The notes under the pieces are model-generated. The model was given only the letters and a program-made list of their open reading frames with translations. It was not told the DNA's origin and ran no database searches. Positions 46,005 to 55,034 of a stretch of 64,000 nucleotides of DNA are shown in pieces. This DNA is from Sandaracinaceae bacterium. GTDB lineage: Bacteria > Myxococcota_A > Polyangia > Polyangiales > Houyiibacteriaceae. Position numbers and translations under genes: made by a program. Positions within the stretch are counted from its first letter, which is position 1. The number at the start of each line of letters is the position of its first letter. The stretch is taken from assembly GCA_016706685.1 (NCBI GenBank), contig JADJJE010000053.1, forward strand, positions 24,382 through 88,381, in the 5' to 3' direction.

Positions 46005-46708
46005 GCAGCGTCAGTCAGGCGGACCTCGCCATCTCGGTGCGCAAGGTGTCGAAGGTGTTCGGCAAGGGGAAGCTGGCCTACCAAGCGCTCACCGAGGTGG
46101 ACCTCGAGGTGGTGCGGGGCGAGATCATGATGCTGGTGGGCCCCTCGGGCAGCGGCAAGACCACGCTCCTGTCCATCATGGGCTGCGTGCTGCGCGTCTC
46201 CTCCGGCGAGGTGGACCTGCTGGGCGAGAGCATCGTGGACAAGTCCGAGCACGCCCTGGCCGACCTGCGGCTGCACAAGATCGGCTTCATCTTCCAGGCG
46301 CACAACCTGCTGCCAGGCCTGAGCATCCGCGACAACGTGTCGCTGCCGCTCGAGGTGGGCGGGCAGTCCCGCAGCAAGGCCCTCGCGCGCGCCGACGCCA
46401 TGCTGGCCGAGGTGGGCCTCGGCGACAAGCGCACCAGCCGCCCGGATCAGCTCTCGGGCGGCCAACGCCAGCGCGTGGCCATCGCGCGGGCCCTGGCGCC
46501 CGAGCCGCCGCTGGTCTTCGCCGACGAGCCCACCGCCGCGCTCGACGCGGAGAGCGGCCTGAAGGTCACCGAGATGCTCAAGACCACCAGCCGCGCGCAC
46601 GGCGCCACCGTGGTCATCGTCACCCATGACCCGCGCATCTATCACCTGGCGGATCGCACCGTGCACATCGAAGACGGCCGCATCGCGACGAAGCCGGAGG
46701 CTGCATGA
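46001..46708 (+). CDS. ABC transporter ATP-binding protein (LolD/MacB/DevA-type)
   Basis: A 235-residue ATPase with Walker A GPSGSGKT (47-54), Q-loop FQAHNLLPGL, signature LSGGQRQR, Walker B LVFADEPT and the H-loop VTHD. The match to LolD/MacB-type ATPases fits the FtsX-like permease encoded just upstream. The start overlaps the permease stop, and its own stop overlaps the adaptor start, so all are coupled. Confidence 0.92.
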   Translation: MSSVSQADLAISVRKVSKVFGKGKLAYQALTEVDLEVVRGEIMMLVGPSGSGKTTLLSIMGCVLRVSSGEVDLLGESIVDKSEHALADLRLHKIGFIFQAHNLLPGLSIRDNVSLPLEVGGQSRSKALARADAMLAEVGLGDKRTSRPDQLSGGQRQRVAIARALAPEPPLVFADEPTAALDAESGLKVTEMLKTTSRAHGATVVIVTHDPRIYHLADRTVHIEDGRIATKPEAA

Positions 46709-47811
46709 AGAAGACCCCCAAGCGTTTGTTGACCACGGCCGTGGGCCTGGCCGTGCTCGTAGCCATGGTGTTCAGCATCGGGCGCATGGCCACCTCGGAC
46801 CCCACGCTGGCGCGCTTCAGCGACCGGCGCGCCGCCAACGTGGACGTGGAAGCCGAGTCCGATGTGCGCGTGGATCCACCGCCCGAGTGGGCGCACGTGT
46901 CCGGCAACGCCGTGGTGGAGCCCAAGGGCGGTGAGCTCGCCATCGCGGGTGCGGTGCCCGGCTCCATTGGTCAGATCGCCGTGCAGGAAGGCGAACGCGT
47001 GCAAGCAGGCGCACTCATCGCGGGGCTCCGCACGGAGCTCGAGACCGCCGCGCTGGCCGAGGCCGAAGCGCGCGTGGCGGCCGCGCATGCCACCTGGCGC
47101 CGCGCCGTGACGGGTCCGCGGGCCGAGCAGATCGAGTCGGCGTCCGCTGCCGAAGCGGCCTCGCGTGCGCGCGCCGAGTCCAGCCAGCTGGCGCTGCAGC
47201 GCCTGCAGGTGGTGGCTCGCGCCGGCGGCGTCAGCCCAGACGAAGTGGACCGCGCGCGCCTCGCGGCCTCTGCCGACCAGTCCACCGTGAACCAGTCCAG
47301 CGCCAACCTGGCCGACCTGGTGCGCGGCACACGGCGCGAGGACATCGCGAAGGCCCACGCCGAGTACATCGCCGCCCAGGCCAACCGGGACGCCGCAGCG
47401 GCCTCGCTCGACCTCCGCTTGGTGCGTGCCCCGCGCGACGGGGTGATCCTGGAGCTCCCCTACGACGTGGGCGAGTACTACCAGCCCAGCGGCGCGCCGA
47501 TGGCCTACTTCGGCGACACGTCCACCATGCAGGCGCGCATCGCCGTGGACGAGCGCGACCTGGGCCAGGTCATCACGGGCGCCGCCGCCGTCTGCCGCGC
47601 CACCGCCTTCCCAGGCCGCGACTTCGCCGGCACCGTGCACCGCATTGGCCAGCGCGTGGCACCCAAGGCGCGACGCGGCGGGCAGCCGGACGAGCTCTCC
47701 GACACACGCACCGTGGACGTGCTGGTAGACCTCGAGACCGCCGACGGGCTGCTCTCGGGGCAGCGCATGGTGTGCTACCTGCGCGTCCCCGGAGCCGCGG
47801 ACACCGAGTGA
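46705..47811 (+). CDS. HlyD-family periplasmic adaptor (DevB-type)
   Basis: A 368-residue adaptor: one N-terminal membrane helix (LTTAVGLAVLVAMVFSIGRM), a biotinyl-lipoyl half-motif (GSIGQIAVQEGERVQAGALIAGL), two long coiled-coil helices (about 110-235), the second lipoyl half (LVRAPRDGVILELPYDVGEYY) and a beta-barrel region. It would link the inner-membrane permease/ATPase to the TolC-type duct. The cargo is unknown; DevBCA-type relatives export glycolipids, MacAB-type relatives export toxins and drugs. Confidence 0.88.
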   Translation: MKKTPKRLLTTAVGLAVLVAMVFSIGRMATSDPTLARFSDRRAANVDVEAESDVRVDPPPEWAHVSGNAVVEPKGGELAIAGAVPGSIGQIAVQEGERVQAGALIAGLRTELETAALAEAEARVAAAHATWRRAVTGPRAEQIESASAAEAASRARAESSQLALQRLQVVARAGGVSPDEVDRARLAASADQSTVNQSSANLADLVRGTRREDIAKAHAEYIAAQANRDAAAASLDLRLVRAPRDGVILELPYDVGEYYQPSGAPMAYFGDTSTMQARIAVDERDLGQVITGAAAVCRATAFPGRDFAGTVHRIGQRVAPKARRGGQPDELSDTRTVDVLVDLETADGLLSGQRMVCYLRVPGAADTE

Positions 47812-47826
47812 GAGCGTGACGCGCGC

Positions 47827-49734
47827 TCAGAGCGCGAGGCGCATGAGGTACGCGTCCTGTCCGCCGAGCGCCGTCTGGCCCAGCAGCGCTGCGGTCACGT
47901 AACCCACCGCGTGCGGAACGCCGTCGGCGTCCACGGCGACATCGCGCGCCACGTCGCCGCTCGTGGTGCCCAGCTGCCGCAGCGCGCCCAGGGTCCCATC
48001 GGCCGAGACCCGCGCCACCACGATGTCTTGGCTGCCCGCGGACGCTTGTCCGGCGAACGTGCCGCTGGTGCTTCCCGCGACCACCACCCCTCCGGTGGGG
48101 TCGAGGGCGATGGCGCTCGCGAAGTCCGAGCTGGTGCTGCCGAACATGGTGGCCCACAGGTCGGCGCCATCGTCGTCGAGGGCCACCACGAAGATGTCGA
48201 GTCCGCCCACGCGCGGCCCTGCGCCGAAGGTACTCGTGCTGTGCCCCGTGACGTAGACGGTCCCCGACGCGTCCACCACCACGTCCGTGGCGAACTCGGA
48301 GCCCGTGGTGCCGAGCTGCCGCGCCCAGACGTCGCTGCCGTCGGTGAGCGACAGCGCGATGGCAATGCCGTCCAGCGCGTCGCCGGCGTTGGTCTCGCCC
48401 GGCAGTGCCCCAGTGGTCCACCCGGCGATGTACACGCGCGTGTCGGTCAGGAAGAGACCGCCGCAGCTGGTGTCTGCCGTGGACGTGAGCACCCGCGTCC
48501 AGGTCACGTCCCCATCCACGTCGAAGCGGCGCACCACGATGTCGGCGGCGCCGGGCGTGGGGTCGTTTCCGTCGAGCACGCCCTCGATGACGCCCAGGAA
48601 GTAGGGGTTCCCGTCCGCGTCCACGGCCACCGCGCGCGCGTAGTCGGCGAGGTCGCTGCCGAACGGCACCGTCCAGACGAGCACACCGTCGGTGGTGTAC
48701 TTGCGCAGGACGACCTCTTGGCCGACGTCGAGAATGTCCGGCTTCGTCTGGCCCACCACGTACACGTGGCCCAAGTCATCGAGCGCCACCGCGTTGGCCA
48801 TGTCGAAGCCCGCCGTCCCGAACTGCTCGGTCCACAGCAGCGCACCGTCTGGATCGAACTTCTGGAGGTAGCCGTCGGTCTCTCCCAGGTGCAGCTCGCC
48901 GGCGAGCGCACCCGTGACCCGGCCAACGACATACGCGTTGCCTTCGGCGTCGAGGACCACGCCAATGGCTTCGTCATCGGTGGCGGTGCCGACCTGGGGG
49001 TTCCACTCCTCCGCGACACAGGTGCGGTCGAGGACGGCGGAGCCTGCTTCGCCCTCGACGAAGCGATCCTCGCACATGGTCCAGGGCTCACACGTCGCGG
49101 CGTTGGTGCCCGTGGAGAAGCTCTCCGCGGCGCACGGGTCGCAGACGGTGTCAGCGCTGGGAGTGCCCAGCGTGGCCCGCAGGGTCCCAGGCAGGCAGTT
49201 GGCGTGGGTGACGCAGGCCGCAGCGTTCGTGCCTGCCGCGAAGGAGCCGGTTGCACAGGGGCTGCACACTTGGTTCGCCGTGCTGGTGCCTGCGGCGCTC
49301 ACGAAGTTGCCGGGCATGCACAGGGTGACGGCCATGCACATGCTGGCGTTGGTCGTGGTGGAGTACGTGCCTGTTCCGCACGTGGTGCACAGGCGGTCGA
49401 CAGTCGGCGCGCCGCTCGCCTGCTCGTACTCGCCGGCCACGCAGTCCGTGAACGCCGCGCACGCCGTCGCGTTCGTGGTCGCGGAGAACGTGCCCACGGC
49501 GCACGCGGCGCACTCTCGGTCGGCGGTGGGTGACCCGCTCGCGGACACGTACTCCCCCGCGGCGCAGGTCGACCACGCCACGCACGCCGTGGTCGCGTCA
49601 CCGTCGGCGTCGAACGTGCCGGCTGCGCACGGGTCAGGGTCGTTGGCCTCGCCGCAGCCCGCTACCAACGCCAGCGCCAACACCACCACGCGCAGACATG
49701 CGCTCGAGAGCCGTCCGAGATTCATCCGATTCAC
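47827..49734 (-). CDS. Lipoprotein with Cys-rich GCC2/GCC3-type repeats and SBBP beta-propeller repeats
   Basis: A 635-residue lipoprotein (lipobox LVAGC). Residues about 33-240 hold five or six Cys-rich units of the form C..CA.G.Y....G....R.C..C..G (GCC2/GCC3 or TNFR-like pattern). From about 250 to the end come seven or eight SBBP-type strands, each like V.LDA.GN.YVVG...G and W.R.LGTTGSEFATDV, which should form a propeller. Signal and Cys content place it on the cell surface. It is convergent with the exporter adaptor gene. A second in-frame ATG is at 49725. Confidence 0.82.
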   Translation of the reverse strand: MNRMNLGRLSSACLRVVVLALALVAGCGEANDPDPCAAGTFDADGDATTACVAWSTCAAGEYVSASGSPTADRECAACAVGTFSATTNATACAAFTDCVAGEYEQASGAPTVDRLCTTCGTGTYSTTTNASMCMAVTLCMPGNFVSAAGTSTANQVCSPCATGSFAAGTNAAACVTHANCLPGTLRATLGTPSADTVCDPCAAESFSTGTNAATCEPWTMCEDRFVEGEAGSAVLDRTCVAEEWNPQVGTATDDEAIGVVLDAEGNAYVVGRVTGALAGELHLGETDGYLQKFDPDGALLWTEQFGTAGFDMANAVALDDLGHVYVVGQTKPDILDVGQEVVLRKYTTDGVLVWTVPFGSDLADYARAVAVDADGNPYFLGVIEGVLDGNDPTPGAADIVVRRFDVDGDVTWTRVLTSTADTSCGGLFLTDTRVYIAGWTTGALPGETNAGDALDGIAIALSLTDGSDVWARQLGTTGSEFATDVVVDASGTVYVTGHSTSTFGAGPRVGGLDIFVVALDDDGADLWATMFGSTSSDFASAIALDPTGGVVVAGSTSGTFAGQASAGSQDIVVARVSADGTLGALRQLGTTSGDVARDVAVDADGVPHAVGYVTAALLGQTALGGQDAYLMRLAL

Positions 49735-49919
49735 TCCGTGGGCTCAGGGGGTGCCCGTTCCGAGAAGGGGCCCAGCCTAGCGATATATAAGGAGAGAATC
49801 CATCAGCATACGAAGTTTCCAATACCACCACACGAGTGATGGAGGCTGGCGGACAGCCCAGCGGAAGCGAGGATTCCGAGCTTGACGCGGACGCAGCGGG
49901 CCTGAGGAGACTCCCCGTC

Positions 49920-52038
49920 ATGGACCCCCAGCACCACCCCTGCAGCACCGAACTTCGCGCGCCACGCAGCGTGCCCCTCGATGGTGCACGGCTGCTGTTC
50001 GATCCGCGCACGGGCCTGAACCTCCGGGTGGAGGGGCCATCCACGCGTGGTCTCGTGCGCACCGCGCCGCGCGTGGTGCTGTTTGGGATCACGAACCAGT
50101 GCAACCTGCGCTGCTCCTTCTGCTCGCGCGACAGCTCGGCGCCGAGCGAGTGGACGCCCGATAGCGCCTTCGAGATGTTGACTGGGCTCGCGGAGCGCGG
50201 CGTGCTCGAGGTGGCGTTCGGAGGTGGCGAGCCGCTCGCGTTTCGCGGCTTCGATGCGCTGGTGGAGCGCTTGGCCACCGAGACCTCCCTCGCCGTGCAC
50301 ATCACCACCAATGGCGTGCTGCTGACCACCGAGCGGCTGGCCCGCATCGCGCCCCACCTGGGCGAGGTTCGCCTCTCCATCTATGACGACACCCCTTGGC
50401 CAGAGCGCGTCGCAGCGCTGGCAGACGCGCCGGTGCAGTTTGGGGTGAACCTGCTGGTGACTCCGGACCGAGTACCCGCGCTGGGCCCCACCCTTCATCG
50501 CCTCGAAGAGCTGGGTTGCCGAGACGTGGCGGTGCTGCGCTACGGGCCCGGATGCGACCCAGCAGCTGAGCCGCAGCGATGAGCGGCGGGTCGAGGCCGC
50601 GATTCGAGCCACCGGCATGAGCGCGCGTCTCTCGGTGTGCTTCGGCGAGCATCTCGGAGCACTTCCGCGCCTGTTCGATGGCGACGGTCCGAGCAGCGAC
50701 TGCGGCGCGGGCGGTGAGTTCCTGGTGCTGACCTCCGAGCGCGCCGTGAAGCAGTGCTCGTTCGCATCCGGCGGCACACGCGTCGAGACCGCCGATGACG
50801 TCTTGCGGGTGTACCGTGACGAGCGGGCGCGCCTGCAAGCCCCTGTCGCGAAGCTCGGGTGTGCACGCGCGCACGGGATGCACGATGGAGGCCCCCATCC
50901 TCAGGCCCCTCAGGCAGAGGCAGACGTCGACACCCTGCGGGTGTGGCAGGGCTTCTCGGGCAACAACAGCGGCGACTGCGTGCTGGTCGGCAGGTTCGAG
51001 CGCGCGAACGATGCGCGGGCGTTCGTCGCCAGCCTGGAGAGTGGGTTCGTCCCGGGCAACGCATATGGCGAAGCCTGGAAAGCGCTGTTGGCGGCCGCCG
51101 GACCGACCACCGAGGCGGGCGAGTCCGCGCCGGAGGTGCTCGTGGCCGTCGGTCGCAGCGTGCTCGCGCGGACGTGGATGGCAGTCGACGACGACTTCCC
51201 CTCGCTGCGCGCGCTGCTCTGGAAGCAGGGCGGACGCGCAGTGGTGAGCGCCGTTCACGAGCATGACCCCGTGGTGCTCGTGGCTGGCCTCGGGTTCACG
51301 GACCCCGCCTCGTTGGAGGCTGCAGAGGTCGCGCTGGCGATCGACGACGTGGGCCAATTCGCTCGACGCGGACTGTCGCTGCTGGGCACTCTGGCCCCGC
51401 CAGGGCCGGAGGACTTCACCACGCAGGTGGAGACGCTCGAACGCGTCGCGGCTGCGCAGCGCGGGGTGCTGGCTGCCGAGCTGGCGGTCATCCCCGAAGC
51501 CTCGCGGGTGCCGCTCGCGCGCGCGTTCTCGGCACGTCCAGCTGCTGGACCCGAGTACATGCTCCTGAGGTTCTACGATGCAGAGCACGCGGCCGAGTTC
51601 GCGGCGGCGGCCGACACTCGGGTCGCAGCTGCGGGGCGCACCGTGCTCGCGCCGGTGGAAGGAAGCGGCCGTCATCAAGCGCTGCGTGCGAGCGCGCGGG
51701 GCGGTGTCGCCACTGTTCTTCCCGGCCCGTTGGTGACCTTCGAGACCACGTTCTACTACCCGGAGCGTGAGCGAACCGTCGCTGCGGAGAGGCTCACCCA
51801 GGAGCTGCGTGCCGAGCTCGGATCCGATGGCGTAGCGTCACTGCGGGCCCACTGGCGCTCGGCCGTGGGGACGGTGACCACCTCCGAGCCGTTCACCGTC
51901 TTGCCGTTTCTCCAGGCGTTCGCCGATGCCCGCCAGCTCGTGCTGTGGGTGGACGCTCATGTGGAGCGACCGCTGGTCGAGGCCTTGGCGCGAATTGACG
52001 TGGACCTCGCGAGCCTTCTCCGCGAGCGGACCCGGTGA
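49920..52038 (+). CDS. Radical SAM/SPASM protein with long unrecognised C-terminus, frame broken near 50550
   Basis: The ATG at 49920 (GAGGAG upstream) starts a radical SAM domain: FGITNQCNLRCSFCSRD has the C-x3-C-x2-C for the first iron-sulphur cluster, and GGGEPL follows. In the same frame a stop occurs at 50582. From about 50550 the next frame continues the protein (QQLSRSDERRVEAAIRATG), with a SPASM-like Cys segment (SDCGAGGEFLVLTSERAVKQCSF), and runs to 52038. One base added or lost near 50550 joins them into about 705 residues. The last 370 residues hold two similar beta-alpha-beta segments (VLVGRFERANDARAFVASL and YMLLRFYDAEHAAEFAAA). SPASM radical SAM enzymes often modify peptides; the substrate is not known. 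Confidence 0.75.
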
Positions 52039-52097
52039 GGCGTTCGTACCGAGCGGTTGCGAGGCCTCTTCGAGTTCCCCCTTGGTAGGATCACACC

Positions 52098-52625
52098 GTG
52101 TGTAACTTCATCACCGCGACCCTTCCCGCGGGCGCAGACACTCCCGCCTTCCGAGCGGCCGTGGACGTCGCTGGGCTCTGCTTCGCACCGCTCGGGAACC
52201 GCCACATCCAGACCCAGCTTCACCCGACGGAGGCCTACTTCCACGCAACGCGTGCCCACTGCGACTGCTCTTCGGGTCTCGGGCGCCGTCCCGATGCCCG
52301 GCAGGTAGACGACCAGTCCAAGAAGCTGCGCGCGAGGGGTTGGAGCGAAGCGAAGATCGCCGCCTGGCAGCGCACCCAGGGCCCACGTCCGAAGTCCAGA
52401 GAAGAGCTCGAACAAAGGGGCGACCTGACCCTGGACAACTGGCTCACCTTCCTCCGGAGCGTGCTCCCGCGGGCAGGATACGTGGGTCTGCTTCAGCACC
52501 AGTATCGCTCCTCGACAGTGGACGAACGCTTCGAAATCACGCGCGAGCAACGCAGGGTCTCCGAGCTGGAGAAGCAAGTCTTCCCCTGGCGGGAGAATGT
52601 GCTCTACGAGATCGTTGCGGGCTGA
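52098..52625 (+). CDS. Small Cys-containing protein downstream of the radical SAM gene
   Basis: A 175-residue protein starting at GTG 52098 with AGGA 8 bases upstream. It starts MCNFITATLPAGAD, with Cys at position 2, and has HCDCSSGLG near residue 55 and a Gly-Leu-Cys at 26-28. The rest is polar and basic with helices, including a Trp-x-x-x-K-x-x-x-W pattern. It looks like a small family of unknown function, with Cys2 a possible N-terminal nucleophile or metal ligand. It follows the radical SAM gene by 59 bp on the same strand, so it may be its partner. Not recognised. Confidence 0.6.
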   Translation: MCNFITATLPAGADTPAFRAAVDVAGLCFAPLGNRHIQTQLHPTEAYFHATRAHCDCSSGLGRRPDARQVDDQSKKLRARGWSEAKIAAWQRTQGPRPKSREELEQRGDLTLDNWLTFLRSVLPRAGYVGLLQHQYRSSTVDERFEITREQRRVSELEKQVFPWRENVLYEIVAG

Positions 52626-52629
52626 GCGC

Positions 52630-53091
52630 TCACCCCGTGGGGCTCGCGTGCCGCATGCGCTGGGCCAGTGAGATGATGGACTTGGTGATCGTCGCCCGCG
52701 CCACCAGCCGGTCTCCCGCGGCGGCCTCCACGGAGACGAACGCCAGCGTGCGGCCGCGCTTGTCCACGTGTGCACGGAACGTGACCTCGCTGCCTGTCGG
52801 CGCCGTGGCCACGATGGAGAAGTGCGCGTCGTGCGTGACAGCCGCCTCGTCCGTGCCGAGCATGAGCGCCACCGCGAACCACGCGCTGCAGTCCAAGAGG
52901 CCATACAGCTCGGTGCCGTTCAGCTGCCCGGTGCCGCCCGCCAGGGCCTCGGTGACCGTCACGCTGCCCACCGCATCACCGGGCACGCACTCGGAGAGCT
53001 CGTAGCCGCAGCGCGCCAGGAAGGGCAGCTTGGTCGCGTAGGACATCACCTCGCGCTGGGCCGCGAGATCGAGGGGCGTGTCGGTAGCCAT
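52630..53091 (-). CDS. Hotdog-fold protein (PaaI/DUF4442-like thioesterase)
   Basis: A 153-residue cytoplasmic protein. Residues 50-70 (GGTGQLNGTELYGLLDCSAWFAVAL) and the final strand (RTLAFVSVEAAAGDRLVARATITK) match the hotdog fold of PaaI-like thioesterases and DUF4442 proteins. The usual active-site Asp/Glu/Asn is not clear, so the substrate (probably an acyl-CoA) is inference. ATG at 53091. It is convergent with the small Cys protein, 4 bp from its stop. Confidence 0.75.
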   Translation of the reverse strand: MATDTPLDLAAQREVMSYATKLPFLARCGYELSECVPGDAVGSVTVTEALAGGTGQLNGTELYGLLDCSAWFAVALMLGTDEAAVTHDAHFSIVATAPTGSEVTFRAHVDKRGRTLAFVSVEAAAGDRLVARATITKSIISLAQRMRHASPTG

Positions 53092-53214
53092 CCCGCGAGG
53101 ATAGCTAGGTTCGCGCGCGCATGCGGTTGTTCCGTGGCCATGCGCTCACTCTACCGGGGTTGTTCCTTCGCTCCCAAGCTCCCCGTTGACCCTGGGGTCA
53201 GAGGGGCGTTCCCT

Positions 53215-54276
53215 ATGGACATGCGCAACCCACTGGTCCTGTCGCTCTTCTACAGCGGCGCTTCCGCGTTCCTCTCGGCCTGCGGGGGCTCACCGCCCAC
53301 GGAGGCCGCGTCGAGCGAGAGTTCGAGCACGGCGCCCACCGCCGGTGAGGAGCCCGCGCGCCCAGCAGCTCCCCGCTACACGGTGCACGAGTGGGGCCTG
53401 GTGGACGTGGCGGCCGATGGCAGCGTGGAGCTGGCCACCGGTCCGGGCCAGGCCAACCTGGCGCCCCCGCACCCACACCCGGTCGTGACCCCCGACTCAG
53501 GTCACGGCATGGCGCGCAAGCCGGTGCTCTACTTCCACCTCATCGACGGCGAGGTGCAGGTCAGCGTGTCGGCCACCATGACGTTCGGCAGCATGCTGGA
53601 GCGCTTCCCGGCCACCGCCATGAACGGGCCCGACCTGCGCTGGGATCAGGTGCGCATCGTGGGCCGCGCGTGCGGCGCCCACACCTACCCCACGGTGGGA
53701 AGCGCGGGCTGCCAGGGCATCGCGGACAACTACTGCGAGGCCGCGGAGCTCGCCACCTACGAGGCCAGCGACGCGAGCTGCCTGGTGGTGGACGGGCGCG
53801 ACTACAACCACCTCTTCTACCGAGGCGGCGGCCGGGGCATGAGCGTGCCCATCACGGTCACGCGGAACGGCGGCGACCTCACCGTGAACAACGCGAGCGC
53901 GTTCGCCATCCCGCTGGCGCTCTCGGTGTCCACCGACACGGGCAGCCGGCGTGATCGACGCGCGGCGCCTCCGGCCGTCAACATCCGCCGCTTCGGCCGC
54001 ATCCCCGCAGGCACCAGCACCGAGTTCCACGAGTCCATCCCGGTGGACCAGGCGCTCACCATGGTGCGCGCCGAGCTGGGCCTGCTGGGGCTCACCGGCC
54101 CGGAGATCCAGGCCTTCATGAACGCGTGGGAGCAGGCCGTGTTCCGCGCCCCCAACGTGGGCACCAGCGTGATCTACCTGCTGCCGCCCGAGCTGGTGGA
54201 CGCCGTGAGCACGCTGTCGCTCACGCCACCTCCGGAGGCCACGCGGCGCGCCATGATGGTGCGCGTGGAGATCTGA
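53215..54276 (+). CDS. Uncharacterised lipoprotein
   Basis: A 353-residue protein whose signal ends LSACG, with GAGGGG upstream of the ATG at 53215. After a Ser/Ala/Pro linker it has YTVHEWGLVDVAADGSVELA and a HPHPVVTPDSGHGMARKPVLYFHL segment, with a Cys-rich middle part (RACGAHTYP, GCQG, NYCEA, SCLV). The 'TVHEWG' start with a later 'KPVLYF' is a shape seen in other Myxococcota lipoproteins of unknown function. No enzyme motif. Outer-membrane or periplasmic. Confidence 0.7.
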   Translation: MDMRNPLVLSLFYSGASAFLSACGGSPPTEAASSESSSTAPTAGEEPARPAAPRYTVHEWGLVDVAADGSVELATGPGQANLAPPHPHPVVTPDSGHGMARKPVLYFHLIDGEVQVSVSATMTFGSMLERFPATAMNGPDLRWDQVRIVGRACGAHTYPTVGSAGCQGIADNYCEAAELATYEASDASCLVVDGRDYNHLFYRGGGRGMSVPITVTRNGGDLTVNNASAFAIPLALSVSTDTGSRRDRRAAPPAVNIRRFGRIPAGTSTEFHESIPVDQALTMVRAELGLLGLTGPEIQAFMNAWEQAVFRAPNVGTSVIYLLPPELVDAVSTLSLTPPPEATRRAMMVRVEI

Positions 54277-54338
54277 GCGGGGCGCGGCTCCAAGTGCCTC
54301 GTCGCAGCGGTCTTGACCGGGTTGGCGACGGGCCGTTG

Positions 54339-54628
54339 ATGGGCACCCACGGCTGAAGCCGTGGGCAGCAAACCAGGTGATCGTGCTTCCGAAAGTCCCC
54401 CGCCTGTCGGCGGCGGACTACGTGGCGGACAGCAGGGTGTGTTCTACCCAAGGTGGCCGGACACATGGGTCGCCACTCGAGCTGGGCCATCCTCTGCAGG
54501 AGGATGCGCCCGACTACCCTCTGTAGAGCGGTGGCCAACTTCGACCACGCAGTCCGACCCCCGAGGGGCGGACTTTCGGCAGGTCCAGGCCTGGTTTGCT
54601 GCCCACGGCTTCAGCCGTGGGTGCCCAT
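54339..54628. repeat. REPIN-like element: perfect 39 bp inverted repeat with nested palindromes
   Basis: Bases 54339-54377 and 54590-54628 are perfect reverse complements over 39 bp. Each arm itself contains a short palindrome (CCCACGGCTGAAGCCGTGGG), and a second inverted pair (CCGAAAGTCC 54389-54398, GGACTTTCGG 54570-54579) sits just inside at nearly equal spacing. The 211 bp between the arms hold no gene. The right end matches the repeat at 39882-39900. This is the look of a REP doublet, or a small non-autonomous mobile element; no transposase gene is in the window. It fills most of the gene-free stretch 54277-54665. Confidence 0.8.
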
Positions 54629-54665
54629 TGTCCCTTGCTGCAAGGCGAGTCGGTGATCGCACTGC

Positions 54666-54959
54666 CTACGAGAGGAAGATCTGGGCCAACCCCGGGAGCG
54701 CCTCCGCGCCATACGACACTGCGCCCACAGGCACGCGCCCCTCGACGGCCTCGATGACGCGGGCCGTCCATGTGGGCCCGAATGCGCCGCAGAGCTCGAT
54801 GAGCTGGACGCCCTCGGCGAGCAGCTGCGCTGCAGCCGCCGGCCCCTCCTCGGGGGAAGCGATGCCCACGATGCTCATCTCGAACGAGCGGGATGAGAGC
54901 TGCTGCCGAGCGTCGAGCTCGGCGCCGACCACGATGAATCCGAATCGATGGAGTGCCAT
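54666..54959 (-). CDS. DUF6506 family protein
   Basis: A 97-residue cytoplasmic protein. It begins ALHRFGFIVVGAELDARQQ and holds ELCGAFGPTWTARVIEAVE and VPVGAVSYGAEAL, matching the small DUF6506-type proteins. No catalytic role is known. ATG at 54959. It is divergent from the LysR regulator gene at 55035, so the regulator probably controls it. Confidence 0.7.
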   Translation of the reverse strand: MALHRFGFIVVGAELDARQQLSSRSFEMSIVGIASPEEGPAAAAQLLAEGVQLIELCGAFGPTWTARVIEAVEGRVPVGAVSYGAEALPGLAQIFLS

Positions 54960-54990
54960 GCCACGAACCTAGCGCCGCGTGGTCCGTGCC

Positions 54991-55030
54991 TCCACGACTG
55001 TTGTGGACTACATTCAGACCCATAGGGTCT
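54991..55030. promoter_or_regulatory. Two LysR-box-like inverted repeats between DUF6506 and LysR genes
   Basis: TCCAC at 54991-54995 and GTGGA at 55003-55007 form a T-N15-A inverted pair with a 7-base gap. AGACCC at 55016-55021 and GGGTCT at 55025-55030 form a second pair with a 3-base gap, four bases before the LysR start codon. LysR regulators usually bind such paired sites between their own gene and a divergent target. Location and symmetry support an operator; the binding is not shown. Confidence 0.5.
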
Positions 55031-55034
55031 ATTC

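Noticed and set aside
47911..49533. A 540-residue frame opposite the SBBP lipoprotein
   Set aside because: Composition is that of a shadow frame, and the opposite strand has a signal peptide and clear repeats.
54361..54972. Open frames across the REPIN-like element
   Set aside because: They translate the inverted repeat itself and the antisense of the DUF6506 gene.
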